Part shown: in pieces, positions 43,926 to 54,039 of the stretch | How positions within the stretch are numbered: the first letter of the stretch is position 1 | Layout of the letters: the number at the start of each line of letters is the position of its first letter | Source of the DNA: Ruegeria lacuscaerulensis | GTDB taxonomy: Bacteria; Pseudomonadota; Alphaproteobacteria; Rhodobacterales; Rhodobacteraceae | Length of the DNA stretch: 64,000 nucleotides | Reading direction: 5' to 3' | Assembly: GCF_013031245.1 (NCBI RefSeq) | Contig: NZ_WPZL01000001.1 | Span: 434,001-498,000, forward strand | Translations under genes and position numbers: made by a program | Notes under the pieces: generated by a model | Told to the model about the DNA's origin: nothing | Seen by the model: the letters and a program-made list of their open reading frames with translations, nothing else | The model's database searches: none

Positions 43926-44675
43926 TCAGTTGGTGACGACCGAACCGTCGGTGCCGTAAGTGGCGATTCCGTCACCGAACCACTTTACGAGCATCTCGTT
44001 CAGCGTGCCGTCCTCTTTCATCGAGGTGATGGCTGCGTCGAACTTGCCGCGCAATTCGGCGTCCGATTCACGAATGCCAAGGCCGATGCCGCCACCGAGA
44101 GGAACCGGGTCGCCGATAAAGACCAACTCACCGCCCGATTCTTCGACCAGCGGGACCAGATAGTCGCGGTCGGCCAAAACGGCGTCCGCTTCGCCGTTAC
44201 GGACGGCTGCAAGGGTTTCTTCGGGGGTTGCGAATTCAACCAGGGTCGCGCCGGACTCGGCCACGTGGCCGGCCTGAATGGTCGCGGTTTGCGCCGCTAC
44301 CACGCCACCGGTAACGTCGGCCGCATCAGAGGTTGCGACATAAGCGGATGCAGTTGGCGGGTAATAATCCTGAGTGAAGTCGATGACCTCGTCGCGCTCG
44401 TCGGTGATCGACATGCCGGCGATGATGGTGTCGTAGTTGCCCGAGACCAGGTTCGGAATGATCGAGTCCCAATCGTTCTTGACCCATTCGCATTCCAGAC
44501 CGGCGCGTTTGCACAGCTCGTCGCCCACTTCACGCTCGAAGCCGTCGATTTCACCGGCATCATTGATGAAGTTATACGGAGGGTAGGCGCCCTCAGTGCC
44601 CATACGCACGGTGTCGGCCATGGCAATACCGGCAGTTAGCGCCAGTGCTGCAGTGGTCAGAATCAGGTTTTTCAT
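43926..44675 (-). CDS. Amino acid ABC transporter periplasmic binding protein
   Basis: A 249-residue binding protein with signal peptide MKNLILTTAALALTAGIAMA and the family 3 start TVRMGTEGAYPPYNFINDAGEIDGFEREV. The ligand loop motifs WDSIIPNLVSGNYDTIIAGMSIT and the conserved FTQDYYPP follow. The similarity is closest to lysine/arginine/ornithine/histidine or octopine binders; the exact ligand is open. Confidence 0.9.
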   Translation of the reverse strand: MKNLILTTAALALTAGIAMADTVRMGTEGAYPPYNFINDAGEIDGFEREVGDELCKRAGLECEWVKNDWDSIIPNLVSGNYDTIIAGMSITDERDEVIDFTQDYYPPTASAYVATSDAADVTGGVVAAQTATIQAGHVAESGATLVEFATPEETLAAVRNGEADAVLADRDYLVPLVEESGGELVFIGDPVPLGGGIGLGIRESDAELRGKFDAAITSMKEDGTLNEMLVKWFGDGIATYGTDGSVVTN

Positions 44676-44707
44676 TGGTTACTCCCCTTTTTGGTTCTGT
44701 CCTGAAT

Positions 44708-45484
44708 TTATGCCGCCTTGGTGGCGGAGAGAAAGCCCTGAAGCCGTGCGGATTCAGGGGTGGTGAAAATATCTTCTGGCAGACCCTCTTCTTCGATCAG
44801 ACCTTGATGGAGGAAAACAACATGGCTTGAGATATCGGCGGCCATTTTCATGTCATGGGTCACGATGATCATGGTGCGGCCTTCGGCGGCCAGATCCTTG
44901 ATCACCCTGATGACTTCCTGTTCCAGCTCGGGGTCCAGCGCCGAGGTTGGCTCATCGAACAGCAGCGCCTCGGGCTCCATGCACAGGCCGCGGGCGATGG
45001 CGGCACGTTGTTGCTGACCACCTGAAAGCTGTGCCGGATAGACGTCGCACTTGTCACCGATACCAACCTTTTCCAGATACTTGCGGGCACTGTCCTCAAC
45101 CTCGGCCTTGTCGCGGCCCAGTACGGTGACCGGAGCCTCCATCACGTTTTGCAGGATGGTCATATGGGCCCAAAGATTGAACTGCTGGAAAACCATCGAC
45201 AGGTTGGTACGAATACGCAGCACTTGTTTTGGATCGGCAGGGCGGCGGTGATGCAGGTTGCCGGCCCAGCGCACGGGCTCGCCCTTGAACAGGATCTCGC
45301 CCTGTTGACTGTCTTCCAGCAGATTGCAGCAGCGCAACAGGGTCGATTTGCCCGAGCCGGACGATCCGATCAGGGACACTACATCCCCGCGTCTCGCCGT
45401 AATATCAACTCCTTTCAGCACTTCCAGGTTGCCGAAACTTTTGTGGAGGTTCTTGATCTCGATTACGGGAGTGGAATCTGTCAC
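44708..45484 (-). CDS. Polar amino acid ABC transporter ATPase (HisP-like)
   Basis: From the GTG at 45484 the protein has 258 residues, the normal HisP/GlnQ size. Walker A GSSGSGKST, signature LSGGQQQR, Walker B LLFDEPTSALDP and the switch His in IIVTHD are all present. The insert PVRWAGNLHHRRPADPKQVLRIR is typical of the HisP/OccP branch. An in-frame TTG at 45604 would add 40 residues without family resemblance and is rejected. First gene of the four-gene operon. Confidence 0.93.
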   Translation of the reverse strand: MTDSTPVIEIKNLHKSFGNLEVLKGVDITARRGDVVSLIGSSGSGKSTLLRCCNLLEDSQQGEILFKGEPVRWAGNLHHRRPADPKQVLRIRTNLSMVFQQFNLWAHMTILQNVMEAPVTVLGRDKAEVEDSARKYLEKVGIGDKCDVYPAQLSGGQQQRAAIARGLCMEPEALLFDEPTSALDPELEQEVIRVIKDLAAEGRTMIIVTHDMKMAADISSHVVFLHQGLIEEEGLPEDIFTTPESARLQGFLSATKAA

Positions 45485-45609
45485 GGGTGGTCCAGGTGTT
45501 ATTGGTGTTGGTGCGGTACTAGGGCTTAAATTTCGGGGCAATGCAATGCGCAATTGACACGTTCGGGTTCTGAATCCGTCAATTTGACCAGACGTCTTAG
45601 CCAAATCGG

Positions 45610-46362
45610 TCAGGTGTTAAGCATACCGATCGTGGCTTCAGGCGGATTGGGAACCGAAAGATAGTCGCCCGGCGGGATATCGATCAGCCCGCGAATGCGC
45701 AACAAATCCTGGTCGGCAGGCGCAAGGTCCCTGATAGCCGCCCGGACGGCATGGGTGATGGTCTGCGCGTCTTGGCCTTTGGCCGTGATGTAGGGCAGGG
45801 CGGGCGTCGGATTGGTCGCCGCCACTTCGCGCAAAGCTGTGCCCAGATCGGTATGTCCCTTGAGTAATTCCCAGGTCATGGCGTCCAGCGACGCAAAATC
45901 GGCGCGCTTCTCTATGACAGCTTGCGCTGACAATGCGTGGCCGCCGGTTTCCAGAATGGCGTCGGGAATACGGCTATGCCTGGTCAGATGAACCATGGGA
46001 GCCGCCCAGCCAGACTGAGAAAGCGCTTCGTTGTAGGCAAAAGTGCCATCAGCAAGCTGATCCAGATCACGCAAGTCGTCTTTTCGGGCAACAAAGACTG
46101 AGCGGTAATAGCCCGGCGGACAATCCACCAATCCATAGTCGGGCGTGCCAACCAATTGTACCTTGCCGTGCAGACGGGTGCGATAGGGCATTCCACATGT
46201 TTGGGCAAAAATCAGGTCAGGGTTCTGCCACACCTCCCAGACATCGGCGTCTCGGGTCAGCTGTTCCGGCCCATAGCCAAGGTGTCCGCGAATCAGCGCC
46301 CAAAAGCGATCATTGGCAGACCGCACCGCGGGCATGTCGTACATGCCCAGCATTGCAATCAC
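45610..46362 (-). CDS. PhnD-like periplasmic-binding-fold protein without signal peptide
   Basis: A 250-residue protein of the phosphate/phosphite/phosphonate binding family: MPAVRSANDRFWALIRGHLGYGPEQLTRDADVWEVW, CGMPYRTRLHGKVQLVGTPDYGLVDCPPGYYRSVFVARKDD and later ADFASLDAMTWELL. No signal peptide or lipobox is seen from the start chosen (GTG at 46362, in a GTGA overlap with the TerB gene). No permease or ATPase gene accompanies it. It therefore may act in the cytoplasm, which is unusual for this fold. Confidence 0.78.
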   Translation of the reverse strand: MIAMLGMYDMPAVRSANDRFWALIRGHLGYGPEQLTRDADVWEVWQNPDLIFAQTCGMPYRTRLHGKVQLVGTPDYGLVDCPPGYYRSVFVARKDDLRDLDQLADGTFAYNEALSQSGWAAPMVHLTRHSRIPDAILETGGHALSAQAVIEKRADFASLDAMTWELLKGHTDLGTALREVAATNPTPALPYITAKGQDAQTITHAVRAAIRDLAPADQDLLRIRGLIDIPPGDYLSVPNPPEATIGMLNT

Positions 46363-46796
46363 GACTTGGCAGCTTTTTGACGGGCCAGGGCCGAATCCAC
46401 GTCGCTGACGCCCAGCAGGCTGACCACCAATCGCAAAAGCGAATCCTCTTCCCCCGTTCTGTGTCCGTCGGCCAAAGCAACTGACCATAGGGCCTGTACC
46501 ACGGCAAGCCGGTCGTCATAGGCAACGGCCTCTTTGATGGCGCGGGTAAAGCGGACGGTGTCCGGTGCTTCGGCCTCGAGGTTCTCGGCGCGGGCGCGCA
46601 GAGCCGCGGCCTCGAACGGGGACAAGCCATAGCGTTCGGCCGAAATCCGGTCGATTCGGGCCATCTCGCTATCGGCATAGTCATTGTCGGACCGAGCGAT
46701 GCGCACCAAAAGGGCCGTCAGGGCAAGGCGGGCGTCATCATCGGCAAGTGGGTCGGGCTTCGGCTGAGTCAGCCGGGACAGGAAATCACTGAACAT
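46359..46796 (-). CDS. TerB-like (tellurite resistance/co-chaperone) domain protein, copy 2
   Basis: A 145-residue all-helical protein: LADDDARLALTALLVRIARSDNDYADSEMARIDRI, then a TVRFTRAIKEAVAYDDRLAVVQALWSVALADG stretch with the acidic loops of the TerB/DjlA-like fold. It is paralogous to the gene before it (46817-47266), from which it is separated by 20 bases, and overlaps the PhnD-like gene. Confidence 0.85.
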   Translation of the reverse strand: MFSDFLSRLTQPKPDPLADDDARLALTALLVRIARSDNDYADSEMARIDRISAERYGLSPFEAAALRARAENLEAEAPDTVRFTRAIKEAVAYDDRLAVVQALWSVALADGHRTGEEDSLLRLVVSLLGVSDVDSALARQKAAKS

Positions 46797-46816
46797 GCGT
46801 TAGATATAGATGGCGT

Positions 46817-47266
46817 CTAACGCTCTTCCAAGCGCCTTTGCACTCGTTCACGCGCGGTCTTACTGTCGTTGTAACTCAGACCCATGGCAATGCGTGCCTC
46901 TTCCACGATCTTGATCTCGCCCTCGTCGGAATTGCCATCGGCCAGAACGACCTCCCACAGGGCGTCCAGAGCGGCCAGACGCTCCTGCAGGTCGGTTGTT
47001 TCGCGGATCAACTTTCCGAACGTGTCGGTATCCGGGGCCGCAGCGTGCAGTTTTTCGCACGTGGCCCGGACCTTGGCGGCCTCGATCGCGTTGTGCTGAT
47101 AGAGCCGCGCAAGGATGCGGTCGATCAGGCTGATTTCTTCCAGCTTGTAGTCCCGATCCGCCTGAGCCACGCGTACCATGAGCGCGCCCAGAGCAAGTTC
47201 AGCATCCGGGTCGGGCAGATTGTCGTGTTGCGGCGGGCGAAAGGCCTGAAAAAATTTTTTCAACAT
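46817..47266 (-). CDS. TerB-like domain protein, copy 1
   Basis: A 149-residue paralogue of the next gene: DPDAELALGALMVRVAQADRDYKLEEISLIDRILARLY and DLQERLAALDALWEVVLADGNSDEGEIKIVEEARIAMGLS. The D.DY and LADG loops may bind Ca2+ or metal as in TerB. No other ter genes occur nearby, so tellurite resistance is not implied. This is the first gene of the TerB-TerB-PhnD-like set. Confidence 0.85.
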   Translation of the reverse strand: MLKKFFQAFRPPQHDNLPDPDAELALGALMVRVAQADRDYKLEEISLIDRILARLYQHNAIEAAKVRATCEKLHAAAPDTDTFGKLIRETTDLQERLAALDALWEVVLADGNSDEGEIKIVEEARIAMGLSYNDSKTARERVQRRLEER

Positions 47267-47389
47267 GCCGTGAGGTTATTCCATCTTTTGTGGCCCGCCA
47301 AGCACGGACTACCTGTCATGACGTCAATGATCAAATGATCGCCTGTCGGAACAGGATCGCACTGAAATGTAATCTTTTTTTGCGAGTGG

Positions 47390-48163
47390 TCAGCCAGGTT
47401 GAATCGCCTGTTTCGCCTGTTCATGCAACCACCCCAGCATCTGCCGGTAAGGTACAGGACCATAGCTGATGCGCGCGACACCAAGGGATGCCAGCGTCGC
47501 GGTGTCGGGCGTACCGGGCAGGGCAATGATGTTGACCGGCAGGTCGGTCGATTCGCACAGCCGGGCGATCATGCCTTCATCCTTCAGGCCCGGAGCAAAG
47601 AACCCGCTGGCACCGGCTTCGGCATAGGCTTTGGCGCGGGCAATGGCATCGTCCAGCATTGCGTCGTCATGAGTGTCAGGTTTGGCCTTTAGGAAAATGT
47701 CGGTGCGCGCGTTGATAAAGGCAGAGATTCCAACCGCGTCGCACCCTTCACGCATTGCGGCAACGCGCGCTTCTTGTATTTCAATGTCGTAAAGATCATT
47801 GGTGCCAACGATTTGGTCTTCGAAATTGAAGCCGACGACCCCGGTTTCAAGTGCACGCTGTACGTTAGTGGCAATACCGGGTACGTCCTCGGCATAGGCC
47901 CCTTCAAAATCCAGCGTCACCGGCAGATCAACGGCAGCTACAATCCGGCGGGCGTTATTCAGCGCGGCGTCCAACGGGATGTTCTGGCCATCGCTATATC
48001 CCTGCGCCATCGCAACCGGGGCGCTGCCGGTGGCGATTGCCTTGGCGCCAGCATCGCGCACAGCGCCTGCGCTGCCCGGATCCCAGATGTTGTAAAGAAT
48101 GACCGGATCACCCTTTTTGTGCAGGGCTGCAAAGGCTTCCGCTTTGGTGGTCTGGTTGGTCAT
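47390..48163 (-). CDS. Isocitrate lyase/PEP mutase family protein
   Basis: A 257-residue TIM-barrel enzyme from the ATG at 48163, preceded by ACAGGAGA. Family marks are YNIWDPGSAGAVRDAGAKAIATGS, LDFEGAY, GFNFEDQ (metal-binding Glu-Asp) and INARTDIF. It lacks the Cys-rich loop (KKCGH) of true isocitrate lyases, which makes a 2-methylisocitrate lyase or oxaloacetate-type activity uncertain. Best called a PEP mutase-like protein. Confidence 0.85.
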   Translation of the reverse strand: MTNQTTKAEAFAALHKKGDPVILYNIWDPGSAGAVRDAGAKAIATGSAPVAMAQGYSDGQNIPLDAALNNARRIVAAVDLPVTLDFEGAYAEDVPGIATNVQRALETGVVGFNFEDQIVGTNDLYDIEIQEARVAAMREGCDAVGISAFINARTDIFLKAKPDTHDDAMLDDAIARAKAYAEAGASGFFAPGLKDEGMIARLCESTDLPVNIIALPGTPDTATLASLGVARISYGPVPYRQMLGWLHEQAKQAIQPG

Positions 48164-48266
48164 GGCCGGTCTCCTGTCGCTGTGCTGACGACAGTTAACC
48201 GTGTAAATGGCCGGCGCGTACAGGTTTTTTCGCACCGACCGTCACAATGCAGTGACCCGTCCGACG

Positions 48267-49910
48267 TCAGACCAGGCGTGAGCTGTCTTTCGCTGCGCGG
48301 ACGAAATCGCGGAACAGCGGGTGCGGGTCAAACGGTTTGGATTTGAGTTCCGGGTGGTACTGTACGCCGATGAACCACGGGTGATCCGACCATTCGACGA
48401 TTTCCGGCAGTCGCCCATCCGGCGACATGCCCGAGAAGTTTAGCCCCGCTTTTTCCAGCTTTTCGCGGTACTTGATGTCCACTTCATACCGGTGACGGTG
48501 ACGTTCCTCGATATTGGTGCCACCATAAACCTCGGCGACTTTCGAGCCCTCGGCCAATACGGCGTTATACGCGCCCAGACGCATTGTGCCGCCTTTGTCA
48601 TCGCCCACCTTGCGCTCGACCTTGTGGTTGCCCTGCACCCATTCCTTGAGGTGGTAAACCACAGGTTCGAAACGCTTTTTCCCAGACTCATGGTCGAATT
48701 CTTCCGAGCCTGCCTCTCTGATTCCAGCCGCGTTGCGAGCGGCCTCAATCACCGCCATCTGCATACCAAGACAGATACCCAGATAGGGTACCTTGTGTTC
48801 CCGGGCGTATTGAGCGGCCTTGATCTTGCCTTCGGTGCCGCGCTCGCCGAACCCTCCGGGAACAAGGATGGCGTGGAACCCTTCCAGATGCGGCGCGGCG
48901 TCTTCGGTATCGAAGATTTCGGCATCGACCCATTCGACCTTGACCCGCACGCGGTTGGCCATGCCGCCATGGGTCAGTGCTTCGGCAATCGACTTATAGG
49001 CGTCTTCGAGCTGCGTGTATTTCCCGACGATGGCGACCTTGACCTGACCTTCAGCGTTGTGAATGCGGTCGCTGACGTCTTCCCATTTGGCCAGATCGGG
49101 TTTGGGGGCGGGGCTGATCTGGAATGCGTCCAGGACCGCCTGATCCAGACCTTCCTTGTGATAGGCCAGCGGTGCGTCATAGATGGTGGACAAATCCTGC
49201 GCCGCAATCACGCTGTCGGGGCGGACATTACAGAACAGCGCCAGCTTTTCGCGCTCTTTAGTCGGGATCGGCCCTTCGGAGCGGCAAACCAGAATGTCGG
49301 GGGCCAGGCCGATCGACCGCAGCTCTTTCACCGAGTGCTGAGTCGGCTTGGTTTTCAGCTCACCCGATGCCTTGATGTAGGGCAGCAGCGTCAGGTGCAT
49401 AAAGATACACTGGCCGCGTGGCTTGTCCTGACTGAACTGGCGGATGGCCTCGAAAAAGGGCAGACCTTCGATATCGCCGACGGTGCCGCCAATTTCACAC
49501 AGCATGAAATCAACCTCATCCTCGCCAATGGCGATGAAATCCTTGATCTCGTTGGTGACGTGGGGGATGACCTGAATGGTTTTACCCAGATAGTCACCGC
49601 GGCGTTCTTTCTCGAGCACGTTCGAATAGATCCGCCCTGAGCTGACCGAGTCAGTTTTGCGCGCGGCAACACCGGTGAAGCGCTCATAGTGGCCCAGGTC
49701 CAGGTCGGTCTCGGCCCCGTCATCGGTGACGAATACTTCGCCATGTTCGAACGGTGACATCGTGCCCGGATCGACGTTCAGATAGGGGTCCAGTTTGCGC
49801 AGACGCACCGAGTATCCCCGGGCTTGCAGCAAGGCGCCCAACGCCGCCGAAGCCAGTCCTTTGCCCAAGGACGAAACCACACCACCAGTGATGAAAATAA
49901 AACGCGCCAT
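48267..49910 (-). CDS. pyrG: CTP synthase
   Basis: A 547-residue enzyme aminating UTP to CTP using glutamine. The synthetase half begins [32 protein letters not shown] with the P-loop-like SSLGKG. The glutaminase half has GICLGMQ with the nucleophile Cys and a C-terminal His and Glu in the YHPE segment. Start at 49910; an upstream extension in frame to 49979 is not family-like. Follows secG in the same direction. Confidence 0.97.
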   Translation of the reverse strand: MARFIFITGGVVSSLGKGLASAALGALLQARGYSVRLRKLDPYLNVDPGTMSPFEHGEVFVTDDGAETDLDLGHYERFTGVAARKTDSVSSGRIYSNVLEKERRGDYLGKTIQVIPHVTNEIKDFIAIGEDEVDFMLCEIGGTVGDIEGLPFFEAIRQFSQDKPRGQCIFMHLTLLPYIKASGELKTKPTQHSVKELRSIGLAPDILVCRSEGPIPTKEREKLALFCNVRPDSVIAAQDLSTIYDAPLAYHKEGLDQAVLDAFQISPAPKPDLAKWEDVSDRIHNAEGQVKVAIVGKYTQLEDAYKSIAEALTHGGMANRVRVKVEWVDAEIFDTEDAAPHLEGFHAILVPGGFGERGTEGKIKAAQYAREHKVPYLGICLGMQMAVIEAARNAAGIREAGSEEFDHESGKKRFEPVVYHLKEWVQGNHKVERKVGDDKGGTMRLGAYNAVLAEGSKVAEVYGGTNIEERHRHRYEVDIKYREKLEKAGLNFSGMSPDGRLPEIVEWSDHPWFIGVQYHPELKSKPFDPHPLFRDFVRAAKDSSRLV

Positions 49911-50070
49911 GTTTTTCGGCTGCTCCCGTGAGACGTCATTATCAGCTGCCCGGCGGTCTTGAAAAAACCGCTGCATCACGGGACTTCACGTATAAAGGAT
50001 TCGCGCCAATAGCGCAAGAGAACCGCAAGATGCTGTTGCAGTTCTCCTCCAAGTTTCTAGGTTTTGTGTA

Positions 50071-50436
50071 TCAGTTCGCCTGCGGAATTAGCGGCGCGTT
50101 ATCGCCCTGTGCCGGAGGAAGAAGATCGTCAGTCGACGGAACCGCCGGTGTGCTTTCTTCGGTCGGTGCGGGGGCCGGTACGCCCAGACGATCGATGACC
50201 GAACTGCCCGAGGACTTCTGCGCCGCCAGAATGGTCAGCGTGATCGAGGTTACGATGAAACACGCGGCCAGAATCCACGTGACTTTGCCCAATGCGGTCG
50301 CCGCAGCGCGGCCCGTCATGGCACCACCGCCGCCGCCACCCATACCAAGGCCACCGCCTTCGGACCGCTGCATCAGGACAACGGCGATCAGGCCCAGAGC
50401 CAAAAGAAGGTGGATGATGAGAACGACGTTTTCCAT
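50071..50436 (-). CDS. secG: Preprotein translocase subunit SecG
   Basis: A 121-residue protein with two membrane helices (about 3-22 and 52-73) joined by the glycine-rich loop MQRSEGGGLGMGGGGGGAMTGRAAA, the SecG signature. The C-terminal tail is Pro- and Ser-rich and variable. SecG aids SecYE-dependent export. The gap to pyrG is 160 bases. Chosen start ATG 50436. Confidence 0.95.
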   Translation of the reverse strand: MENVVLIIHLLLALGLIAVVLMQRSEGGGLGMGGGGGGAMTGRAAATALGKVTWILAACFIVTSITLTILAAQKSSGSSVIDRLGVPAPAPTEESTPAVPSTDDLLPPAQGDNAPLIPQAN

Positions 50437-50587
50437 GGTGGTCCTGTACAGCGTGGCGTGTATCGCGTGGTACTTATGCAAGTTTGCCTGCGGGGGCAAG
50501 GGAGGAGTTGGCATCATGACATGTGATGCGCAGTATCACATCAAAGAGACTGGACAGTCAGGCAGGTGGTAACGCAGGCTGCGCCCT

Positions 50588-51202
50588 ATGCCACATGACG
50601 ATCACGACCACCCGCACGCCCTGCTGCCACCAGAACCTGCGCTCCGAGTCAAAGCGCTCGAGACGATTCTGACCCGCAAGGGTTTGATTGATCCGGCGGC
50701 ACTGGATGAGATTATCGACACCTATCAGAACAAGATCGGCCCTCAGAACGGCGCTCGCGTCGTCGCAAAGGCCTGGGGCAACCCGGACTTTAAACGCGCG
50801 CTCCTTGAGGATGCGACGCCGGTGGTGGCCGATTTGGGATTTTACGGGCGCCAGGGTGAGCATATGGTGGTGGTGGAAAACACACCCCAACAGCACAATT
50901 TGGTCGTGTGTACACTGTGCAGCTGCTATCCATGGCCGCTGCTGGGTATTCCTCCGGGCTGGTATAAATCTGATGCCTACCGTGCACGGGCCGTGCGCGA
51001 GCCGCGTAAAGTGCTGGCTGAGTTTGGCGTGACATTGCCCAAGGAGACTTCGGTGCGTGTAAGGGATTCGACGGCTGAGGTGCGCTACCTTGTTCTGCCA
51101 ATGCGCCCTGAGGGGAGTGATGGACTGAGCGAAGATGAGCTGGCCGCACTAGTCACGCGTGACAGCATGATCGGCACGGGTTTGCCAAAGGTGCCATCAT
51201 GA
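50588..51202 (+). CDS. nthA: Nitrile hydratase alpha subunit (cobalt type)
   Basis: A 204-residue metal-binding subunit that hydrates nitriles to amides. The claw motif [15 protein letters not shown] contains the three ligand cysteines (C-T-L-C-S-C). The Thr after the first Cys is typical of cobalt enzymes, whereas Fe enzymes have Ser. [14 protein letters not shown] and the Gly-Tyr-Tyr-region [14 protein letters not shown] match the family. Overlaps the beta gene by four bases. A His-rich N terminus (HDDHDHPH) may bind metal. Confidence 0.94.
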   Translation: MPHDDHDHPHALLPPEPALRVKALETILTRKGLIDPAALDEIIDTYQNKIGPQNGARVVAKAWGNPDFKRALLEDATPVVADLGFYGRQGEHMVVVENTPQQHNLVVCTLCSCYPWPLLGIPPGWYKSDAYRARAVREPRKVLAEFGVTLPKETSVRVRDSTAEVRYLVLPMRPEGSDGLSEDELAALVTRDSMIGTGLPKVPS

Positions 51203-51876
51203 CCCGTGTGCACGATATGGGAGGTCGATTCGGTGATGGAGCGGTTCAACCCGAACCCGAGGATGCTCCGGTTTTTGCCGAGGATTGGCACGCGCGGGCG
51301 TTGGCTATAACACTCGCCGCGGGATCGCTCGGGCAATGGAATATCGACATATCGCGCCACGCGCGCGAAAAGCTGTCGCCCAAGGATTACACACGGTTTT
51401 CCTATTACGAGAAATGGATTTCAGCTCTGGCCGATCTGCTCGTCGAAAGCGGCGTTCTGAGCGAAGATGATCTGCGCGGTGCCGACGTGGGCGGAAAGCA
51501 CCCTCTGGCAGATCGCGCAATGAAGGCCGAAGCGGTTGCAAGCGTTCTCGCAAAGGGTGGTCCTGCGGATCGGCCATCAAATGCGCCGGTGAAATTCGAT
51601 ATTGGGCAAGAGGTCGTAACAGCCCGTCCGGCGGTCAATCGACTTGTCGATGGCGGGCACACGCGGTTGCCAATCTATGCGGCCGGCGCAAAGGGGCGCA
51701 TTCTGAAGGTACACGGAACGCACGTCTTGCCAGATTCAAGCGCGCACAGGTTAGGAGAGGCCCCCGAACCGCTTTACGCCGTGGTTTTTCCGGCGTCTAA
51801 ACTTTGGACTAACCCCGAGCATCCGGGTGACGAAGTGGTTCTGGATCTCTGGCAAAGCTACCTGGAACCCGCATGA
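51199..51876 (+). CDS. nthB: Nitrile hydratase beta subunit
   Basis: A 225-residue partner of the alpha subunit. It starts with [16 protein letters not shown], typical of the beta subunit, then [20 protein letters not shown] and the SH3-like C-terminal barrel with [17 protein letters not shown] residues ([14 protein letters not shown]). Coupled on both sides by four-base overlaps. Confidence 0.93.
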   Translation: MTRVHDMGGRFGDGAVQPEPEDAPVFAEDWHARALAITLAAGSLGQWNIDISRHAREKLSPKDYTRFSYYEKWISALADLLVESGVLSEDDLRGADVGGKHPLADRAMKAEAVASVLAKGGPADRPSNAPVKFDIGQEVVTARPAVNRLVDGGHTRLPIYAAGAKGRILKVHGTHVLPDSSAHRLGEAPEPLYAVVFPASKLWTNPEHPGDEVVLDLWQSYLEPA

Positions 51877-52208
51877 CCGATTGCGTCGCACATTCCGCCC
51901 CGGAACCGGCTTTTGCCCAGCCGTGGCACGCGCAGGTATTCGCTGTGACGGTGGCATTGAACGAGGCCGGACGTTTTGACTGGCCGGAATGGGCGGCGCG
52001 GTTTTCCAATACCCTGAAACGCCACGGATTGAATGGAGAATTGAACGGTGGCGACGATTACTTTTTCGCTTGGCTGGAAACACTCGAGGCATTGCTTGCC
52101 GAGCAGGGCGCAGCCCCTTCAGACGATGTGAACGCCTTGCGGGATGCCTGGGAAGACGCCTATCTGACGACCCCGCATGGCGAACCGGTGCGATTGACGG
52201 GCGAGTAG
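51873..52208 (+). CDS. Nitrile hydratase accessory (activator) protein
   Basis: A 111-residue protein homologous to the N-terminal part of the beta subunit: FAQPWHAQVFAVTVALNEAGRFDWPEWAARFSNTLKRHG. Such proteins form a complex with apo-alpha subunit and swap in the cobalt-loaded one. The order alpha-beta-activator is that of known cobalt operons. Ends about 100 bases before purA. Confidence 0.87.
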   Translation: MTDCVAHSAPEPAFAQPWHAQVFAVTVALNEAGRFDWPEWAARFSNTLKRHGLNGELNGGDDYFFAWLETLEALLAEQGAAPSDDVNALRDAWEDAYLTTPHGEPVRLTGE

Positions 52209-52307
52209 ACCCCGGATCCGGGCAACTGCGTCGAATTACCGGTTTCCCTGCCGCTTTCCCCTCGCTATACGAGCCGGGTTTGATAACTCAGCGCAGAAGG
52301 ACCGGAT

Positions 52308-53603
52308 ATGGCCAACGTGGTTGTTGTCGGCGCCCAGTGGGGTGACGAAGGAAAAGGCAAGATCGTCGACTGGCTCAGCGAGCGGGCAGACGTGATCGCG
52401 CGTTTTCAGGGCGGGCATAATGCTGGTCATACGCTGGTCATCGATGGCGCGGTCTATAAACTGCACGCGCTGCCCTCGGGCGTTGTGCGCGGTGGCAAGC
52501 TGAGCGTGATCGGCAATGGCGTTGTGCTGGACCCTTGGCATCTGATCAAAGAGATCGGAACGATCCGTGCGCAGGGTGTCGATATCTCGCCCGAAACGCT
52601 GATGATCGCCGAGAACACGCCACTGATCCTGCCGATCCATGGAGAACTGGATCGCGCGCGGGAAGAGGCTGCCAGCAAGGGCACCAAAATCGGCACAACC
52701 GGGCGCGGCATTGGCCCGGCTTATGAAGATAAAGTTGGCCGCCGTTCCGTGCGCGTGGCGGACTTGGCCGACGAGGCGACTCTTGAGGCGCGTGTTGACC
52801 GTGCGCTGCAGCACCACGATCCGCTGCGCAAAGGCCTAGGCATCGAGCCTGTCGATCGGGATGCGCTGATCGCTCAGTTGAAAGAGATCGCACAGCAAAT
52901 CCTGCCGTTTGCCGCTCCGGTCTGGAAAGTTCTGAATGAAAAGCGCAAGGCAGGTAAGCGCATCTTGTTCGAAGGGGCACAAGGTGCGCTGCTGGACATC
53001 GATTTCGGCACATATCCGTTCGTGACGTCGTCCAACGTGATCGCAGGGCAGGCGGCCACAGGTGTGGGGATCGGCCCGGGTTCGATCGATTTCGTGCTGG
53101 GGATTGTCAAAGCCTATACGACCCGCGTGGGTGAAGGCCCGTTCCCGACCGAACTGGACGACGCAGACGGGCAGCGCCTTGGAGAGCGCGGCCATGAATT
53201 CGGCACCACCACCGGACGCAAGCGCCGCTGTGGCTGGTTCGACGCATGTCTGGTGCGCCAAACCTGCGCGACCAGTGGCGTAAACGGCATCTCTCTGACC
53301 AAACTGGACGTTCTGGACGGTTTTGAGACGCTGAAGATTTGCGTGGGTTATGAACTGGACGGGGAACGTCTGGACTACTTGCCCACAGCTGCTGACCAAC
53401 AGGCGCGCTGCAAGCCGATCTACGAAGAAGTGCCCGGATGGAGCGAGTCCACCGAAGGAGCACGTAGCTGGGCGGACCTGCCCGCCAACGCGATCAAATA
53501 CGTGCGCCGGGTTGAAGAACTTATCGAATGCCCCGTTGCACTTCTGTCCACCAGCCCGGAGCGGGACGACACCATCCTGGTGACCGACCCCTTTGCTGAC
53601 TAA
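52308..53603 (+). CDS. purA: Adenylosuccinate synthetase
   Basis: A 431-residue enzyme making adenylosuccinate from IMP, Asp and GTP. N-terminal [20 protein letters not shown] holds the GDEGKGK P-loop, with the QGGHNAGHT signature and [13 protein letters not shown] following. The late [14 protein letters not shown] stretch for GTP recognition is present. The next gene begins one base into its stop codon. Confidence 0.97.
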   Translation: MANVVVVGAQWGDEGKGKIVDWLSERADVIARFQGGHNAGHTLVIDGAVYKLHALPSGVVRGGKLSVIGNGVVLDPWHLIKEIGTIRAQGVDISPETLMIAENTPLILPIHGELDRAREEAASKGTKIGTTGRGIGPAYEDKVGRRSVRVADLADEATLEARVDRALQHHDPLRKGLGIEPVDRDALIAQLKEIAQQILPFAAPVWKVLNEKRKAGKRILFEGAQGALLDIDFGTYPFVTSSNVIAGQAATGVGIGPGSIDFVLGIVKAYTTRVGEGPFPTELDDADGQRLGERGHEFGTTTGRKRRCGWFDACLVRQTCATSGVNGISLTKLDVLDGFETLKICVGYELDGERLDYLPTAADQQARCKPIYEEVPGWSESTEGARSWADLPANAIKYVRRVEELIECPVALLSTSPERDDTILVTDPFAD

Positions 53604-53845
53604 TGAGCGACGACGGGAAAACCGGCCTCAGCTATAAAGCGCGCCGTCGCTGGTCGCTGGTGCTGTTGCTGATTGGGCTGCCCGCTTACATTGTGGCGGT
53701 TGTGACGGTCGTGAACTGGCTCGACCGTCCACCGATCTGGCTGGAATTGCTGGTTTATGTCGGGTTGGGCATCCTTTGGGCCTTGCCCTTCAAGTTCGTT
53801 TTCAAGGGTGTTGGTAAGGAAGATCCCGATCAACCCCCAGAATAA
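53603..53845 (+). CDS. DUF2842 small membrane protein
   Basis: An 80-residue protein with two membrane helices (about 20-40 and 48-68), the DUF2842 pattern: KARRRWSLVLLLIGLPAYIVAVVTVVNWL and LELLVYVGLGILWALPFKFVFKGVG. Its start overlaps the purA stop by one base. Function unknown; the family occurs near purA in alphaproteobacteria. Confidence 0.85.
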   Translation: MSDDGKTGLSYKARRRWSLVLLLIGLPAYIVAVVTVVNWLDRPPIWLELLVYVGLGILWALPFKFVFKGVGKEDPDQPPE

Positions 53846-53987
53846 ATGCACCTCCTGTCTAAGTTGGGTGTGGCGACGGCGATCCATTTCTGGTGATACT
53901 TCACGCCCCGACCTAGCAGGAGCAAACTCAGGATCGTGCGCGCAAGCCCATCTGAAATAGCAAGGGCGTCAATCTACCTGTGCAATG

Positions 53988-54015
53988 AAAAAGGGCCGAA
54001 GAAAATCTTCGGCCC
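53988..54015 (-). terminator. Intrinsic terminator of the acidic-protein gene
   Basis: On the minus strand a 10-bp perfect stem GGGCCGAAGA/TCTTCGGCCC with loop TTT is followed by TTTTT. It lies 25 bases after the stop codon of the minus-strand gene at 54040-55755. Confidence 0.9.
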
Positions 54016-54039
54016 ATCGTAAATTGGTTCTTTTGAGGT

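Noticed and set aside
46359..47266. Tellurite resistance operon
   Set aside because: Only TerB-like domains are present; terC, terD, terZ and the other genes are missing.
48492..49640. A 382-codon open frame on the plus strand
   Set aside because: It lies inside pyrG on the other strand and has no family resemblance.
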